64,000 nt of DNA from Proteiniclasticum sp043951855 (lineage in GTDB: Bacteria; Bacillota; Clostridia; Clostridiales; Clostridiaceae), in the NCBI RefSeq assembly GCF_043951855.1, contig NZ_JBINJW010000002.1, positions 124,001 to 188,000 of the forward strand, read 5' to 3'. Numbering within the stretch: the stretch's first letter is position 1; each line of letters opens with the position of its first letter. The notes below the pieces were generated by a model that was given only the letters and a program-made list of their open reading frames with translations, was not told the DNA's origin and searched no databases. A program made the translations under genes and the position numbers. Positions 8,360 to 17,420 of this stretch are shown here, in pieces.

Positions 8360-9835
8360 TTATTTTGCGTTGATCATTTCGGAAAGGATCTTTCTTACAA
8401 CCTGTTCCAGGTCATAGTCCTTGCTTCCCTCTGATCCGTTCTTTCCGACGAGCGTTTTGCTCATGTCCACCACATCTTCCACTTCTCTCACGCCATAGGC
8501 CATACGCCTGATGTCGATGAGATGCATGGGATTGATGTTGTCTGAGGTTGCACTTCCTCCGATTGCTCCGCAGCCCAGAGTCAGAGCCGGCATAAGGTTT
8601 GTGGTGGCACCGACGGCACCGTGGGTGGTGGATGTGTTCACAAGAATTCTTGAAGCAGGTTTTCTTAATGCGAATTCACGGATGATCTTTTCGTTGTTGG
8701 AATGGATCCCCAGTGAATGTCCTTCTCCGCCGTACTCCAGAATCTCGATGCATTTTTCGCAGGCTCTCTGCCAGTCCGGTTCCACATAGAGGGCAAGAAG
8801 CGGTGAAAGTTTTTCTCTAGAGAAGGGATACTCTCTTCCCACACCTTTTTCCTCTGCCAGAATCACCTTGGTGTCATCAGGCACCTTGATGCCTGCCATG
8901 GCTGCGATTTCGATGGCTGATTTACCTACGATTCTCGTATTCAGTGTTCCATGGGGCTTCTGGACCAGTTTGTCCATAAGCGCCTTTTCCTCCGCATTCA
9001 GGAAGTAACATCCCTGTTTCTTCAGTTCCTTCAGCATGGGCTCAAAGACAGCGCCTTCCACTACAAGTGCCTGTTCCGATGCGCAGATGGTTCCGTTGTC
9101 GAACGATTTTCCCTGCACGATACGCTTTGCTGCCAACGGCAGATCCGCAGTTCTTTCCACAAAGACAGGTACGTTTCCGGGTCCCACGCCTAGGGCTGGT
9201 GTTCCTGAGCTGTAAGCTGCTTTCACCATGGCGGATCCACCTGTGGCCAGTATGAGATTCACGTCATCATGCTTCATGAGACCATCTGTGGCTTCCATGG
9301 TGGGTATGGAGATGCAGGAGATGAGATCTTCTGGTACTCCTTCTTCCACAAGAACCGCCCTCATGCCCTTCACCGATTCCAGTATGCAGCCCTTGGCTGC
9401 CGGGTGAGGTGAAAGTACAATGGCATTTCCTGCTTTCAAAGCGATGATGGCTTTATAGATGGCTGTGGATGTGGGATTGGTGGAAGGAACAAGTCCGGCG
9501 ATGACACCGACAGGTACGCCGATCTCATAGATTTTCTTCTCCTCGTCTTCGTTTATGAATCCCACGGTCTTCATGTCCTTGATGCTTTCATAAAGAAGTT
9601 TCGAAGCCACAAGATTTTTCACGGTCTTGTCCGGTACGTTTCCGTATCCGGTTTCTTCCACCGCAAGCTTCGCCAGATTTTCAGACTCTTTCTCCATTCT
9701 GATGGCCAGCGCTTTTACGACCTGGTCGATTTTTTCCTGTGAACACTGCTTGTATTCCTTCTGAGCGGCTTTGGCTTTTCTTACCAGGTCTCTCATTTCC
9801 TGCAAGGAGGCCAGATCTCGGTCTAGTGTTGTCAT
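8360..9835 (-). CDS. eutE: EutE, CoA-acylating acetaldehyde dehydrogenase
   Basis: 491 residues of the aldehyde dehydrogenase superfamily. Markers include PSTNPTSTAIYKAIIALKAG (about 118), the catalytic cysteine in NGTICASEQAL (about 249) and GVGPGNVPVFVE. It converts acetaldehyde, NAD and CoA into acetyl-CoA. The last 17 residues (DLEQVVRKILSEMINAK) form an encapsulation-type helix after a flexible GSEGSKD linker, so targeting appears to be C-terminal. It overlaps the upstream shell gene by 4 bp. Confidence 0.95.
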   Translation of the reverse strand: MTTLDRDLASLQEMRDLVRKAKAAQKEYKQCSQEKIDQVVKALAIRMEKESENLAKLAVEETGYGNVPDKTVKNLVASKLLYESIKDMKTVGFINEDEEKKIYEIGVPVGVIAGLVPSTNPTSTAIYKAIIALKAGNAIVLSPHPAAKGCILESVKGMRAVLVEEGVPEDLISCISIPTMEATDGLMKHDDVNLILATGGSAMVKAAYSSGTPALGVGPGNVPVFVERTADLPLAAKRIVQGKSFDNGTICASEQALVVEGAVFEPMLKELKKQGCYFLNAEEKALMDKLVQKPHGTLNTRIVGKSAIEIAAMAGIKVPDDTKVILAEEKGVGREYPFSREKLSPLLALYVEPDWQRACEKCIEILEYGGEGHSLGIHSNNEKIIREFALRKPASRILVNTSTTHGAVGATTNLMPALTLGCGAIGGSATSDNINPMHLIDIRRMAYGVREVEDVVDMSKTLVGKNGSEGSKDYDLEQVVRKILSEMINAK

Positions 9836-10449
9836 GCTTTACTCCTCCTTTCCTGCGCTTCACTGATTTCTTTCATCAGTTCGGCTTTATTTGCGAATTT
9901 GATCTGATTCTTCGGTATTTTGATGCCGTCAAGTTTTCGAGCAATCCTTCGAAGCTCAACCACCTTCAGGCTTTTCATGGTTTCCTTCGAAAAGCTTTCC
10001 TCTTTCGGAAGACTCTTCTCTTTGGCTGTAGGCTCTTCCTTCCCTGGCTGTGGTGAAGGTTCATCCGGTGTTTCCTCTTCCGCTTCTTTCCCCTTCAGCG
10101 GATCGGGTTCTTCCGTATGCTCTTCTTCCTTCTCTTCCTCATCGGAAGGGTCCGGATCGTCTTCAGGGTCTTTCCCGTCAGGCTCCACAATGGACCAGAC
10201 TTCTTCATCCAGTCTCGCTATGACATGTGAGGTGAGCAGCACACCCAGCCTTTCGGCTGAAGCCGCTCCGGCATCCACCGATGCCTTCACTGCCGCCACT
10301 TCCCCGATAAGGGTCAGCGTCATGATTCCTCCACGTACTTTCACAAGATCCACCAGGGATACATCAGCTGCTTTTAAGGCTGCATCAGCCGCTTCCACAG
10401 CGCCTACATATCCGTATGTCTCTATGAGCCCCAATGCGCTGTTTTTCAT
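9832..10449 (-). CDS. EutK-like BMC shell protein with acidic linker and SAP/Rho-N-like tail
   Basis: 205 residues. Residues 1-95 are a BMC domain (SALGLIETYGYVGAVEAADA; GEVAAVKASVDAGAAS). Residues about 96-155 are a very acidic, proline-rich linker. Residues about 158-198 (LKVVELRRIARKLDG, then KFANKAELMKEI) resemble the SAP/Rho N-terminal fold, a helical nucleic-acid binding unit. Enterobacterial EutK also pairs a BMC domain with a basic helix-turn-helix tail. Role unknown; the tail may face the lumen and bind nucleic acid or an enzyme. Placed between eutL and eutE. Confidence 0.85.
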   Translation of the reverse strand: MKNSALGLIETYGYVGAVEAADAALKAADVSLVDLVKVRGGIMTLTLIGEVAAVKASVDAGAASAERLGVLLTSHVIARLDEEVWSIVEPDGKDPEDDPDPSDEEEKEEEHTEEPDPLKGKEAEEETPDEPSPQPGKEEPTAKEKSLPKEESFSKETMKSLKVVELRRIARKLDGIKIPKNQIKFANKAELMKEISEAQERRSKA

Positions 10450-10470
10450 ATCATCACCATCCTATGGCGA

Positions 10471-11124
10471 CTAATATTTCGTAGGCTGGTCTGCCACGAA
10501 GCAGACGGCCTCAGCAAATGCATCACAGGCTGCCTTACATGCTGACTGACTTCCTGTAAGGAGTCCGCCACCGAAGTTCGTTTCCGATGGAGGTCCGTAG
10601 AAGGCTGCCATTCTGACATCTGCAGCTTTCATGGCTGCATCCAGCGCATACATGGCTTCAAGAGGTGGTGCGATGAGATACGCGATGGCCTCTCCTTCCG
10701 GAATCCCTGCCACTTCGGACAGATAGGATCCGGACCTTGAAATGGTGTGTGCATAGTAGGCGATGGTGTCGTCTTCGTTTGCGCTGTAGAAACTGGCTTC
10801 ATTGTCGATGAAGTCCACAATGGCATTGAGTCCGCTTCTTACTTCCGCTGGGTTCGGTCCGGAAATGATTCCGATGACTTCACCGGCCAGCTTGGTATTG
10901 GCATTGGCTGCACCACCGTAGAACGATCTGGCATAAACCACCTTCACGTCCGCTTTTTTTGTAGCTTCATCCAGTGCTGTGTAGGAAACGTCATCACAGT
11001 CTGATGTGAAGAGCCCAAGGCTCATATGTCCTTCTGGCAGTTTGAATTCAGTGACCATATCCGGATTGACGTTAGGAATGATTTTCATACTGAGTATGCT
11101 TGGTTTTAAAGCGTCATATTTCAC
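10471..11124 (-). CDS. eutL: EutL, trimeric BMC-T shell protein
   Basis: 217 residues matching EutL, the circularly permuted tandem-BMC shell protein with a gated pore. Characteristic stretches are LGLFTSDCDDVSYTALDEAT (about 36), VVYARSFYGGAANA (about 61) and the C-terminal GPPSETNFGGGLLTGSQSAC. It sits directly after eutC in the usual order B-C-L. Confidence 0.96.
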   Translation of the reverse strand: MKYDALKPSILSMKIIPNVNPDMVTEFKLPEGHMSLGLFTSDCDDVSYTALDEATKKADVKVVYARSFYGGAANANTKLAGEVIGIISGPNPAEVRSGLNAIVDFIDNEASFYSANEDDTIAYYAHTISRSGSYLSEVAGIPEGEAIAYLIAPPLEAMYALDAAMKAADVRMAAFYGPPSETNFGGGLLTGSQSACKAACDAFAEAVCFVADQPTKY

Positions 11125-11146
11125 TTTCGTTTTCCCTCCTTTAACC

Positions 11147-12007
11147 TTATAGATTCAGACCTACACCGGTCATTTTCTTTTCAAGTATCACTTTGATCAC
11201 GGATGCGATATGCGCACCTGCTTCTGCTGCCGGAGTACCATCCTTATGGATATTGGATACTACGGTTCTCTTTGCTTCAGGAATACCTGGATAGCCTTTA
11301 TAGGTCATATAGCAGCTCATGCTTTCACCTGTGGCAAGACCAGGTCTTTCACCGATGAGAAGAATGGTAAGCTCTGCGTCCAGCGCCTGGGAGACTTCAT
11401 CCATGGAACCGACTCTTCCGTATTTCACGAAGAATGGTGTACCATAATCGATGCCGTATCCTTTAAGGCCTGATGTGATGGCTGGAAGGATATCCTTTAA
11501 ATTGGCTTCAATGGCTGTGGAACTTAATCCATCTGCCACAAAGATCTGAACACGAGGTTTGGCTTTGCATTTTTCCTTGATCATCTTAGTGTTCTCTTCA
11601 TCAAACTGTCTGCCGAGGTCTGGTCGTGTGATGTATTCATCCTTGTCTGTCACCTTGGTCTGAACGGTGAAGAGATCCATTTCCTTCAGAAAATCCTCAT
11701 CCACATAACTGAATACCGCATCCTGAGCCACTGCATGGTCTGCACGGAATCTCAGGAGTGTTTCGGTTGTGTTTCTTGGTCCGGTTCTCCATATTCCGAC
11801 TCTTGCTGCCGTTTTCTTCTTCAGCTTCAGATACTGGTCACGGTTCTTTGGATTCGGTACATAGAAGACATCCTGAATGGGCTTTGCCGTGATGTCTCTT
11901 ATTTCTCCATTGCTGTCATCTCTGGACTCCGCCTTCGGAGCGTCTTCCTTCTTCATTTCTTTCATGACTTTTTCGATCAGTACTTTTAATTCATTATCAG
12001 TTATCAT
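11147..12007 (-). CDS. eutC: EutC, ethanolamine ammonia-lyase small subunit
   Basis: 286 residues. The N-terminal helix ELKVLIEKVMKEMKKE is the encapsulation peptide known for EutC, followed by a charged linker and the catalytic-subunit core (VGIWRTGPRNTTETLLRFRADHAVAQDAV region at about 71-99, and LIGERPGLATGESMSCYM). With EutB it forms the adenosylcobalamin-dependent lyase that splits ethanolamine into acetaldehyde and ammonia. Confidence 0.96.
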   Translation of the reverse strand: MITDNELKVLIEKVMKEMKKEDAPKAESRDDSNGEIRDITAKPIQDVFYVPNPKNRDQYLKLKKKTAARVGIWRTGPRNTTETLLRFRADHAVAQDAVFSYVDEDFLKEMDLFTVQTKVTDKDEYITRPDLGRQFDEENTKMIKEKCKAKPRVQIFVADGLSSTAIEANLKDILPAITSGLKGYGIDYGTPFFVKYGRVGSMDEVSQALDAELTILLIGERPGLATGESMSCYMTYKGYPGIPEAKRTVVSNIHKDGTPAAEAGAHIASVIKVILEKKMTGVGLNL

Positions 12008-12022
12008 TTATTCCCCCTCCTT

Positions 12023-13387
12023 TCAATCCAAGAATATGGATGCGTCACCGGCACGTTCTGTCAGCTTGCCGTCTTTCAGGATGCCCATTTTTTCCATCCA
12101 CTGTTCAAATTCCCTGATTGGTGTCAGGTTCATCAGTTCTCTTAAGCTTGGTGCATCATGATAGCTTGTACACTGATAGTTCAGCATGATGTCATCACCA
12201 TTTGGAATACCCATGAAGTAGTTGCATCCTGCTGAGGTCAGTAGAATGGCCAGGTTTTCGATGTCGTTCTGGTCTGCCTTCATATGGTTGGTGTAGCAGG
12301 CATCTACGCCCATTGGAATTCCTGATAGTTTACCCATGAAGTGGTCTTCAAGGCCCGCACGGATAACCTGTTTGCTGTCATAGAGATATTCTGGTCCGAT
12401 GAATCCTACCACTGTATTGACCAGGAATGGTTTGTATCTCTTGGCAAGGCCGTAGCATCTGGCTTCCATGGTCACCTGGTCGGCTCCATGATGTGCATCG
12501 GATGACAGCTCTGCGCCTTGTCCTGTTTCAAAGTACATGACGTTTTCGCCATGGCTTGTGCCGTATTTCAGTACCAGTTCTCTTGCTTCATCCAGCATCT
12601 TCACATCGATACCGAAGGCTTCATTTCCCTTCTGGGATCCGGCGATACTCTGGAAAATCAGATCCGTTGGTGCACCTTGACGGATGGCTTCCATCTGTGT
12701 GGTCACATGGGCAAGAACGCAGGCCTGAGTTGGAATTTCCCATTTGTCTTTTATGGTCTTGAAGAGTTCAAGCACTCTTTTTACATTGTCTACTGTGTCA
12801 TCCACCGGATTGAGACCGATGACGGCATCTCCTGCACCATAGCTCAGTCCTTCATAGACGGAAATGGCGATTCCATCCAGATTGTCTGTGGTATGGTTCG
12901 GCTGGAGTCTGATGCTTAATGTGCCATCCAGTCCGATGGTGGTGTTGCAGGTTGCAGGTACTCTGATCTTCTTTGCTGCATAGATCAGGTCCATATTGCT
13001 CATGAGCTTGCACACTGCGGCAACCATTTCACTGGTGAGCCCCTTGCTCACGTGTCTGATCTTTCTTGGTGTGGCTTCATAGCTCAGAAGCCATTCTCTC
13101 AGCTCTCCCACAGTCCAGTTCTTGATCTCATTGTAGATGGTCTCGTTGACAGCATCCTGAATCACTCTTGTGACTTCGTCTTCCTCGTAAGGAACCACAG
13201 GATTGTTTCTCAGGTCACTGAGAAGCATATGGGAAAGAACTTCTTTCGCAGCCACACGTTCTGTAGTGTTTTCAGCGGCGATGCCCGCCAGCTGATCCCC
13301 TGATTTCTCCTCGTTGGCTTTCGCAAGGACTTCTTTCACAGAATTGAACTGATAGACGGTCCCAAACAACTTGGTTTTCAAATTCAT
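12023..13387 (-). CDS. eutB: EutB, ethanolamine ammonia-lyase large subunit
   Basis: 454 residues from the ATG at 13387, which is preceded by GAAAGAGG at a normal spacing; the family length is about 453. A TTG further upstream (13408) would overlap eutA and is less likely. Recognisable parts are MNLKTKLFG, PATCNTTIGLDGTLSIRLQP (about 140), NPVDDT and the C-terminal MGIPNGDDIMLNYQCTSYHD. It carries the TIM-barrel active site of the B12-dependent lyase. Confidence 0.97.
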   Translation of the reverse strand: MNLKTKLFGTVYQFNSVKEVLAKANEEKSGDQLAGIAAENTTERVAAKEVLSHMLLSDLRNNPVVPYEEDEVTRVIQDAVNETIYNEIKNWTVGELREWLLSYEATPRKIRHVSKGLTSEMVAAVCKLMSNMDLIYAAKKIRVPATCNTTIGLDGTLSIRLQPNHTTDNLDGIAISVYEGLSYGAGDAVIGLNPVDDTVDNVKRVLELFKTIKDKWEIPTQACVLAHVTTQMEAIRQGAPTDLIFQSIAGSQKGNEAFGIDVKMLDEARELVLKYGTSHGENVMYFETGQGAELSSDAHHGADQVTMEARCYGLAKRYKPFLVNTVVGFIGPEYLYDSKQVIRAGLEDHFMGKLSGIPMGVDACYTNHMKADQNDIENLAILLTSAGCNYFMGIPNGDDIMLNYQCTSYHDAPSLRELMNLTPIREFEQWMEKMGILKDGKLTERAGDASIFLD

Positions 13388-13404
13388 GTGTTTATTCACC
13401 TCTT

Positions 13405-14835
13405 TCAATAATTGAATACAATAGTTTTGATGATGACGGGTAATACAGATCCATTCCCGATGGGCTTTCCGATATCGATATAGTCACCTCCCGAAACTTT
13501 AATGCCATCGATGCAGATCACATCTCTCTTTTTCTTCAGCTGCAGCAGCATGCTCTGACCGAGTACTTTGGCCAGGTCTTCTTCTATCAGCACCAGAAAG
13601 GGTTCATTTTCCTTGAAGTGCTCTTCCAGAACTTCCGTAAGGATCACTGCCAGGTCCTGCACTTTTTTATAGGACATGCTCTTCTGACCTTTCAGAAATA
13701 CTGCAATCCACTGTTTTCCGTCTTCCAGGGTGTACCAGGAGAGTTTTTCCCGTAAGATGCTTTTCAGATCTTCCGATCTTTCCTCCGCCGGCGTCACCGC
13801 CACGATGGGGATATTCTTAATGGGAAACAGATTGCCTGTGAATGTGATAGTGCTTCCGCTGATGTCCATGGTCTGGGTACCAGCCCCCACCACGGTGGCC
13901 ATGATGGTTTCTTCCGGAACCATTACGGAAAGAGCGCTTTCATCGAATCTCTTTCTGATGGCTCTTCCAAGAAGCACACCGATGTCTCCGTACTTGTAGG
14001 AATCCTTCTCCTCCTCATTGAAGTAGATGTAGTCAGAAACGCCTCCGGAGAAGCTCACCTTCTCGATGGGCGTCTCTTTCTTCAGGAGTTTTCCTTTTTT
14101 ACTGACCACAAGCTCCAGTGCCTTGTTCACCTTCACGGTGACGGATTCGTAAAGGACTTCCGCCATGGCTTTCACGATGTCGGAAATGGTTTTCTCATCT
14201 CTCACCATTCCTTCATAAAGGTCGATGCCTTTATGCTCTGCCAGCTTCAGGATGCTCTCTGACACATAATCCAGTCTTCCTTCCTTGTCGAAGTAGATGA
14301 GCCGTCCTCCGATGTCAAGGCAAGCTGTATCCACGGGATCTCCATCTTTGAAGACGGCGATGTTCGTGGTGCCTCCACCGATATCAAGATTGACGACGAA
14401 TTTTCCTTCCTTGTCGGAAGCAGCTGCCGCTCCGCATCCTTTTCCTGCCAGTATGCCTTCCAGATCCGGTCCTGCTGTGGCTACAACAAATTCTCCGGCG
14501 TAGCCCACAAGCATGTTCATGATCTTGTTGGCGTTTTCCTTTCGGGCGGTTTCTCCCGTGATGATGACAGCACCGCTGTCCACGGTTTCAGGCAGGATGC
14601 CCGCTTTCTCATATTCCCCTTGAATGATTTCCTTGAGCTTCACTGCATCGATCTGGGTTCTGGAGGCCAAGGGTGTAAAGTAGATGGCCCCTTTGTAGAT
14701 CACTTTCTTGTCCACGATCTTGAATTCGGGTACCCTTGCGCCGGATGCCATGTTCTCCACCTGGATCTCGGAAAAGATGATCTGGGTTGTGGATGTGCCC
14801 ACATCGATTCCTACGCTGACCAGTGTTTCTCTCAC
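13405..14835 (-). CDS. eutA: EutA, reactivating factor for ethanolamine ammonia-lyase
   Basis: 476 residues from a GTG at 14835 (MRETLVSVGIDVGTSTTQ), preceded by AGGGGGGAGC. An open frame continues upstream to 14979 but that part is the antitermination leader, and the family starts as here. The Hsp70/actin-type ATPase loops GIDVGTSTTQ (about 9) and VNLDIGGGTTNIAVF (about 154) are clear. EutA removes damaged cobalamin from EutBC using ATP. Its stop codon lies 17 bp before the eutB start. Confidence 0.94.
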   Translation of the reverse strand: MRETLVSVGIDVGTSTTQIIFSEIQVENMASGARVPEFKIVDKKVIYKGAIYFTPLASRTQIDAVKLKEIIQGEYEKAGILPETVDSGAVIITGETARKENANKIMNMLVGYAGEFVVATAGPDLEGILAGKGCGAAAASDKEGKFVVNLDIGGGTTNIAVFKDGDPVDTACLDIGGRLIYFDKEGRLDYVSESILKLAEHKGIDLYEGMVRDEKTISDIVKAMAEVLYESVTVKVNKALELVVSKKGKLLKKETPIEKVSFSGGVSDYIYFNEEEKDSYKYGDIGVLLGRAIRKRFDESALSVMVPEETIMATVVGAGTQTMDISGSTITFTGNLFPIKNIPIVAVTPAEERSEDLKSILREKLSWYTLEDGKQWIAVFLKGQKSMSYKKVQDLAVILTEVLEEHFKENEPFLVLIEEDLAKVLGQSMLLQLKKKRDVICIDGIKVSGGDYIDIGKPIGNGSVLPVIIKTIVFNY

Positions 14836-14858
14836 ATTTTGCTCCCCCCTTTTAAGCG

Positions 14859-14933
14859 AAAAAATAGCCGCAAAAAAGCATACTTTGCTCTTTCGCGGCT
14901 CCATTGCCACTCGTAAAACACCCCATTGTGTTT
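14859..14933 (-). promoter_or_regulatory. EutV (ANTAR) dual-hairpin antitermination leader before eutA
   Basis: Minus-strand order: hairpin P1 (AAACAC, hexaloop AATGGG, GTGTTT; 14916-14933), a short linker, hairpin P2 (GTGGC, hexaloop AATGGA, GCCGC; 14895-14910), then terminator AGCCGC...GCGGCT with ATTTTTT (14859-14900). The 3' arm of P2 is part of the terminator's 5' arm, so formation of P2 excludes the terminator. Both hexaloops have A at position 1 and G at position 4, the known ANTAR recognition rule. Confidence 0.93.
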
Positions 14934-14984
14934 CATATAAGTATATATAGAAACCCTTCCTGTTACGGAAAGTTTTCAATCCTT

Positions 14985-16391
14985 TTAATGCATAAAATCA
15001 AACATTATGCTGGTTCCTTCATTGCCGGAAGAGATCTCGAAATCTCCTTTCAGCTTGTCTTTGATGAGCTGCTCCACAATGCTCAGCCCAAGGCTTCCCA
15101 TTTTCACCTTGTCGGACTGGAATCCGATGCCGTCATCGGCAACGGTGACCGTGGAGATGTATTCTCCTTTTTCGATGTCAATGAAGATATTGCCTTCTGA
15201 CCGTCCCACAAAAGCATATTCCACACAGTTCTGCACCAGCTCATTGACCACCAGTGCGATGGAAGTGGCTTTCTCGGAATTGATGTTTACACTGTCTCCC
15301 CTGACTTCCACATTGAGCTGGAAATGCATGGAGTTACTGAAGAGCATGGCTCCTTTCACGATATTCGTCAGAATATCTTTGATGTCCACATCATCTACAC
15401 CGTTCTGTGCCAGAAGTTCATGGGTCACTGCGATGGAAAGCACTCTGTTGATACTTTCGGTGAAGGCTTTCTTGGCATTCTCATCTGTGATTCTTCGGGA
15501 CTGAATCCGTAGAAGTGAAGCGATGGTCTGAAGATTGTTTTTCACTCTATGATGAATTTCCCGAATGGCCACTGATTTCAGGATCAGTTCCTTTTCCTTG
15601 TTCTTGACATCTGTGATGTCTCGGATATGGACCACAAGGCCCACTTCCTGATTGTTCTGCTTCATGATGGAGTACTTGATGTTCAGCGTGAGGCTTCCTA
15701 TGCGCACTTCATCAATCTCAAGATATTCCTTGTCTCTGATTTCCTTCAAGGTGCTGTTGTCCAGAACCACATTGTCAAAGTGCATGCCTACGATGGATTC
15801 TCTGTATCCCAGGGAGTCGTAGAGTTTCTGCGCTCCGGGATTGCTGTAGATCACGTGCCCCGTCTGGTCTGCTATGAGTATGGCATCTGCCACGTAATTT
15901 GTGATATGATTCGCATTATTTCTGGTTGCATTCTGGACCATAAGCGCCTGAGCGAGCTGCTCGGCTGTTTCCGCCAGAATCTGCATGTTTCTTTTGTCCG
16001 CATAGTCTCTTGTGACGTCTCTTTCCATGATGAGCACTCCTATGACTTTTCCTTCCCAGCGAATGGCTACCACATTCTGCTTCACTGTGATGTCTTCCTG
16101 GGTGATGGCCTTCAGTTCGAAGGTGGGGATTCCGATATCAAGGGTTCTCAGCGCAGCCGGTTCATTTTTCCTGTAGGCCAGCTGCCCCACTACGGTATCC
16201 TGATACATGGAATGCTTTGCGTTGGCTTCGGCAACGACGATGGCCGCATCGGGATTTCTTGTGATGCAGTCGATGAAAATATCCGCATCCACCATTTCCG
16301 CAATCAGCGGAAGAAATCCTTCCAGTGTTTCCAGATAGGTGATCTCAGCGTCATTCAATTGTGTATGGGTCTTACAGAGACTTCTCAGCAT
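14985..16391 (-). CDS. eutW: EutW, cytoplasmic sensor histidine kinase
   Basis: 468 residues without membrane segments. Residues 1-150 form the sensory domain typical of Pdtas/EutW-type kinases, followed by a PAS domain (about 170-270, LIADQTGHVIYSNPGA), then a HisKA_2 segment with the phosphoacceptor histidine in REIHHRVKNNLQTI (about 286) and an HATPase with DDGIGF and GSLGLSIV. In Enterococcus, EutW autophosphorylates on ethanolamine and activates EutV. It is 11 bp from eutV. Confidence 0.94.
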   Translation of the reverse strand: MLRSLCKTHTQLNDAEITYLETLEGFLPLIAEMVDADIFIDCITRNPDAAIVVAEANAKHSMYQDTVVGQLAYRKNEPAALRTLDIGIPTFELKAITQEDITVKQNVVAIRWEGKVIGVLIMERDVTRDYADKRNMQILAETAEQLAQALMVQNATRNNANHITNYVADAILIADQTGHVIYSNPGAQKLYDSLGYRESIVGMHFDNVVLDNSTLKEIRDKEYLEIDEVRIGSLTLNIKYSIMKQNNQEVGLVVHIRDITDVKNKEKELILKSVAIREIHHRVKNNLQTIASLLRIQSRRITDENAKKAFTESINRVLSIAVTHELLAQNGVDDVDIKDILTNIVKGAMLFSNSMHFQLNVEVRGDSVNINSEKATSIALVVNELVQNCVEYAFVGRSEGNIFIDIEKGEYISTVTVADDGIGFQSDKVKMGSLGLSIVEQLIKDKLKGDFEISSGNEGTSIMFDFMH

Positions 16392-16402
16392 GATGTTCTC
16401 CT

Positions 16403-16975
16403 CTATATGGTGGAGCGTATGATCATATCTGCAATCTTACCCATGTTACAACGCTTTTTCATGCTGATGTTTCGAAGGTAGGCATAGGCTTCTTCTTCAG
16501 AGAAACCGTCCTTCTTCATCAGAATTCCCTTCGCCCGTTCAATGCATTTACGCTCTTCCAGTTTCTTTTCCACTTCTATGACCTTGCTCTTATACTGGTG
16601 CATTTCCTGATTTCTTCTTAATGCGATCTTCACTGCAGGAAGCAGTGTCTTTTCCTCTATGGGCTTCACCAGGTATCCCATGACACCCAGATCGTTGGCT
16701 CTATTGACGAACTCTCCGTCATTATAGGCTGTGAGCATCAGTACGCAACCTGCAAGGTTCTCTTCCATGATGTTTTCCGTGGCCTGCAGTCCGTCCATGA
16801 CCGGCATCTTCACATCCATGATCACAAGATCCGGTTTCTGTCTTTTACATATTTCTATGGCATCAAAGCCGTCTGCGGCCTGTCCCACTACCTGGTAGCC
16901 CGCTTCCGTCAGTATTTCCGCCAGATCCATTCTGGTGATGGATTCATCTTCTGCGATAACAATTCTAGGTCTCAA
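16403..16975 (-). CDS. eutV: EutV, response regulator with ANTAR RNA-binding domain
   Basis: 190 residues. The receiver domain (1-120) has the acidic pair in IAEDES, the phosphoacceptor aspartate in LVIMDVKMP (about 55) and the lysine in YLVKP. A short coiled linker leads to the ANTAR domain (about 130-188; ERKCIERAKGILMKKDGFSEEEAY). EutV binds paired hexaloop hairpins and prevents termination. The start is a TTG overlapping the end of eutP by 4 bp. Two matching RNA targets are in this operon. Confidence 0.95.
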   Translation of the reverse strand: MRPRIVIAEDESITRMDLAEILTEAGYQVVGQAADGFDAIEICKRQKPDLVIMDVKMPVMDGLQATENIMEENLAGCVLMLTAYNDGEFVNRANDLGVMGYLVKPIEEKTLLPAVKIALRRNQEMHQYKSKVIEVEKKLEERKCIERAKGILMKKDGFSEEEAYAYLRNISMKKRCNMGKIADMIIRSTI

Positions 16976-17409
16976 CAGGATTCCCCCTCACATGCTAAAT
17001 ATGATTTCAGTTCCTTCAGTCCTTCTCCCGATACGGCACTGACGATAAAGACTTTTTCCGCGCCTGCTTTCTTCAGACTTGACACCGCATAATCCGTGCT
17101 CACGTCTTTGTCGACTTTGGTGACAATACCGATGACTTCTCTATTGAATGCGATGGCGAAGTTCGGTGGAAAGAGTGTATGATTTTCTGTGGCATCCATG
17201 ACCATGGCCACCACATCCGTATCATAGGAAGTGATGAGCAGTGCTCTGTAAAGCCTTCTGTTTTCCACAAATTCCCCCGGTGTATCCACCACCGTCCCGA
17301 TTCTCTCAATGGACTGGGTCTTCCTTGCATCGGAGTACCCTTTCTGAAGAACATCTGCCAGGGTTGTCTTCCCGCTGTCTGTTCTTCCAATTAGCATCAT
17401 TTTCTTCAC
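16972..17409 (-). CDS. eutP: EutP, small GTPase-like protein
   Basis: 145 residues starting at a GTG with GGAGG upstream. The P-loop GRTDSGKTTL (about 7-16), a G3-like DTPGE (about 43) and the G4 motif TKVD (about 98) place it in the EutP/PduV P-loop family. EutP has acetate kinase activity reported in Salmonella-type systems, and PduV affects compartment positioning; which applies here is not evident. Second gene of the operon. Confidence 0.93.
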   Translation of the reverse strand: MKKMMLIGRTDSGKTTLADVLQKGYSDARKTQSIERIGTVVDTPGEFVENRRLYRALLITSYDTDVVAMVMDATENHTLFPPNFAIAFNREVIGIVTKVDKDVSTDYAVSSLKKAGAEKVFIVSAVSGEGLKELKSYLACEGESC

Positions 17410-17420
17410 TAAGCTGCCTC

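Noticed and set aside
14836..14979. 48-codon N-terminal extension of eutA
   Set aside because: The stretch is the antitermination leader and includes terminator and hairpin sequences; a GTG with a strong ribosome binding site gives the family start.
15541..15590. GGCCACTGA resembling a cobalamin riboswitch box
   Set aside because: It lies on the plus strand inside eutW coding sequence and no riboswitch architecture surrounds it.
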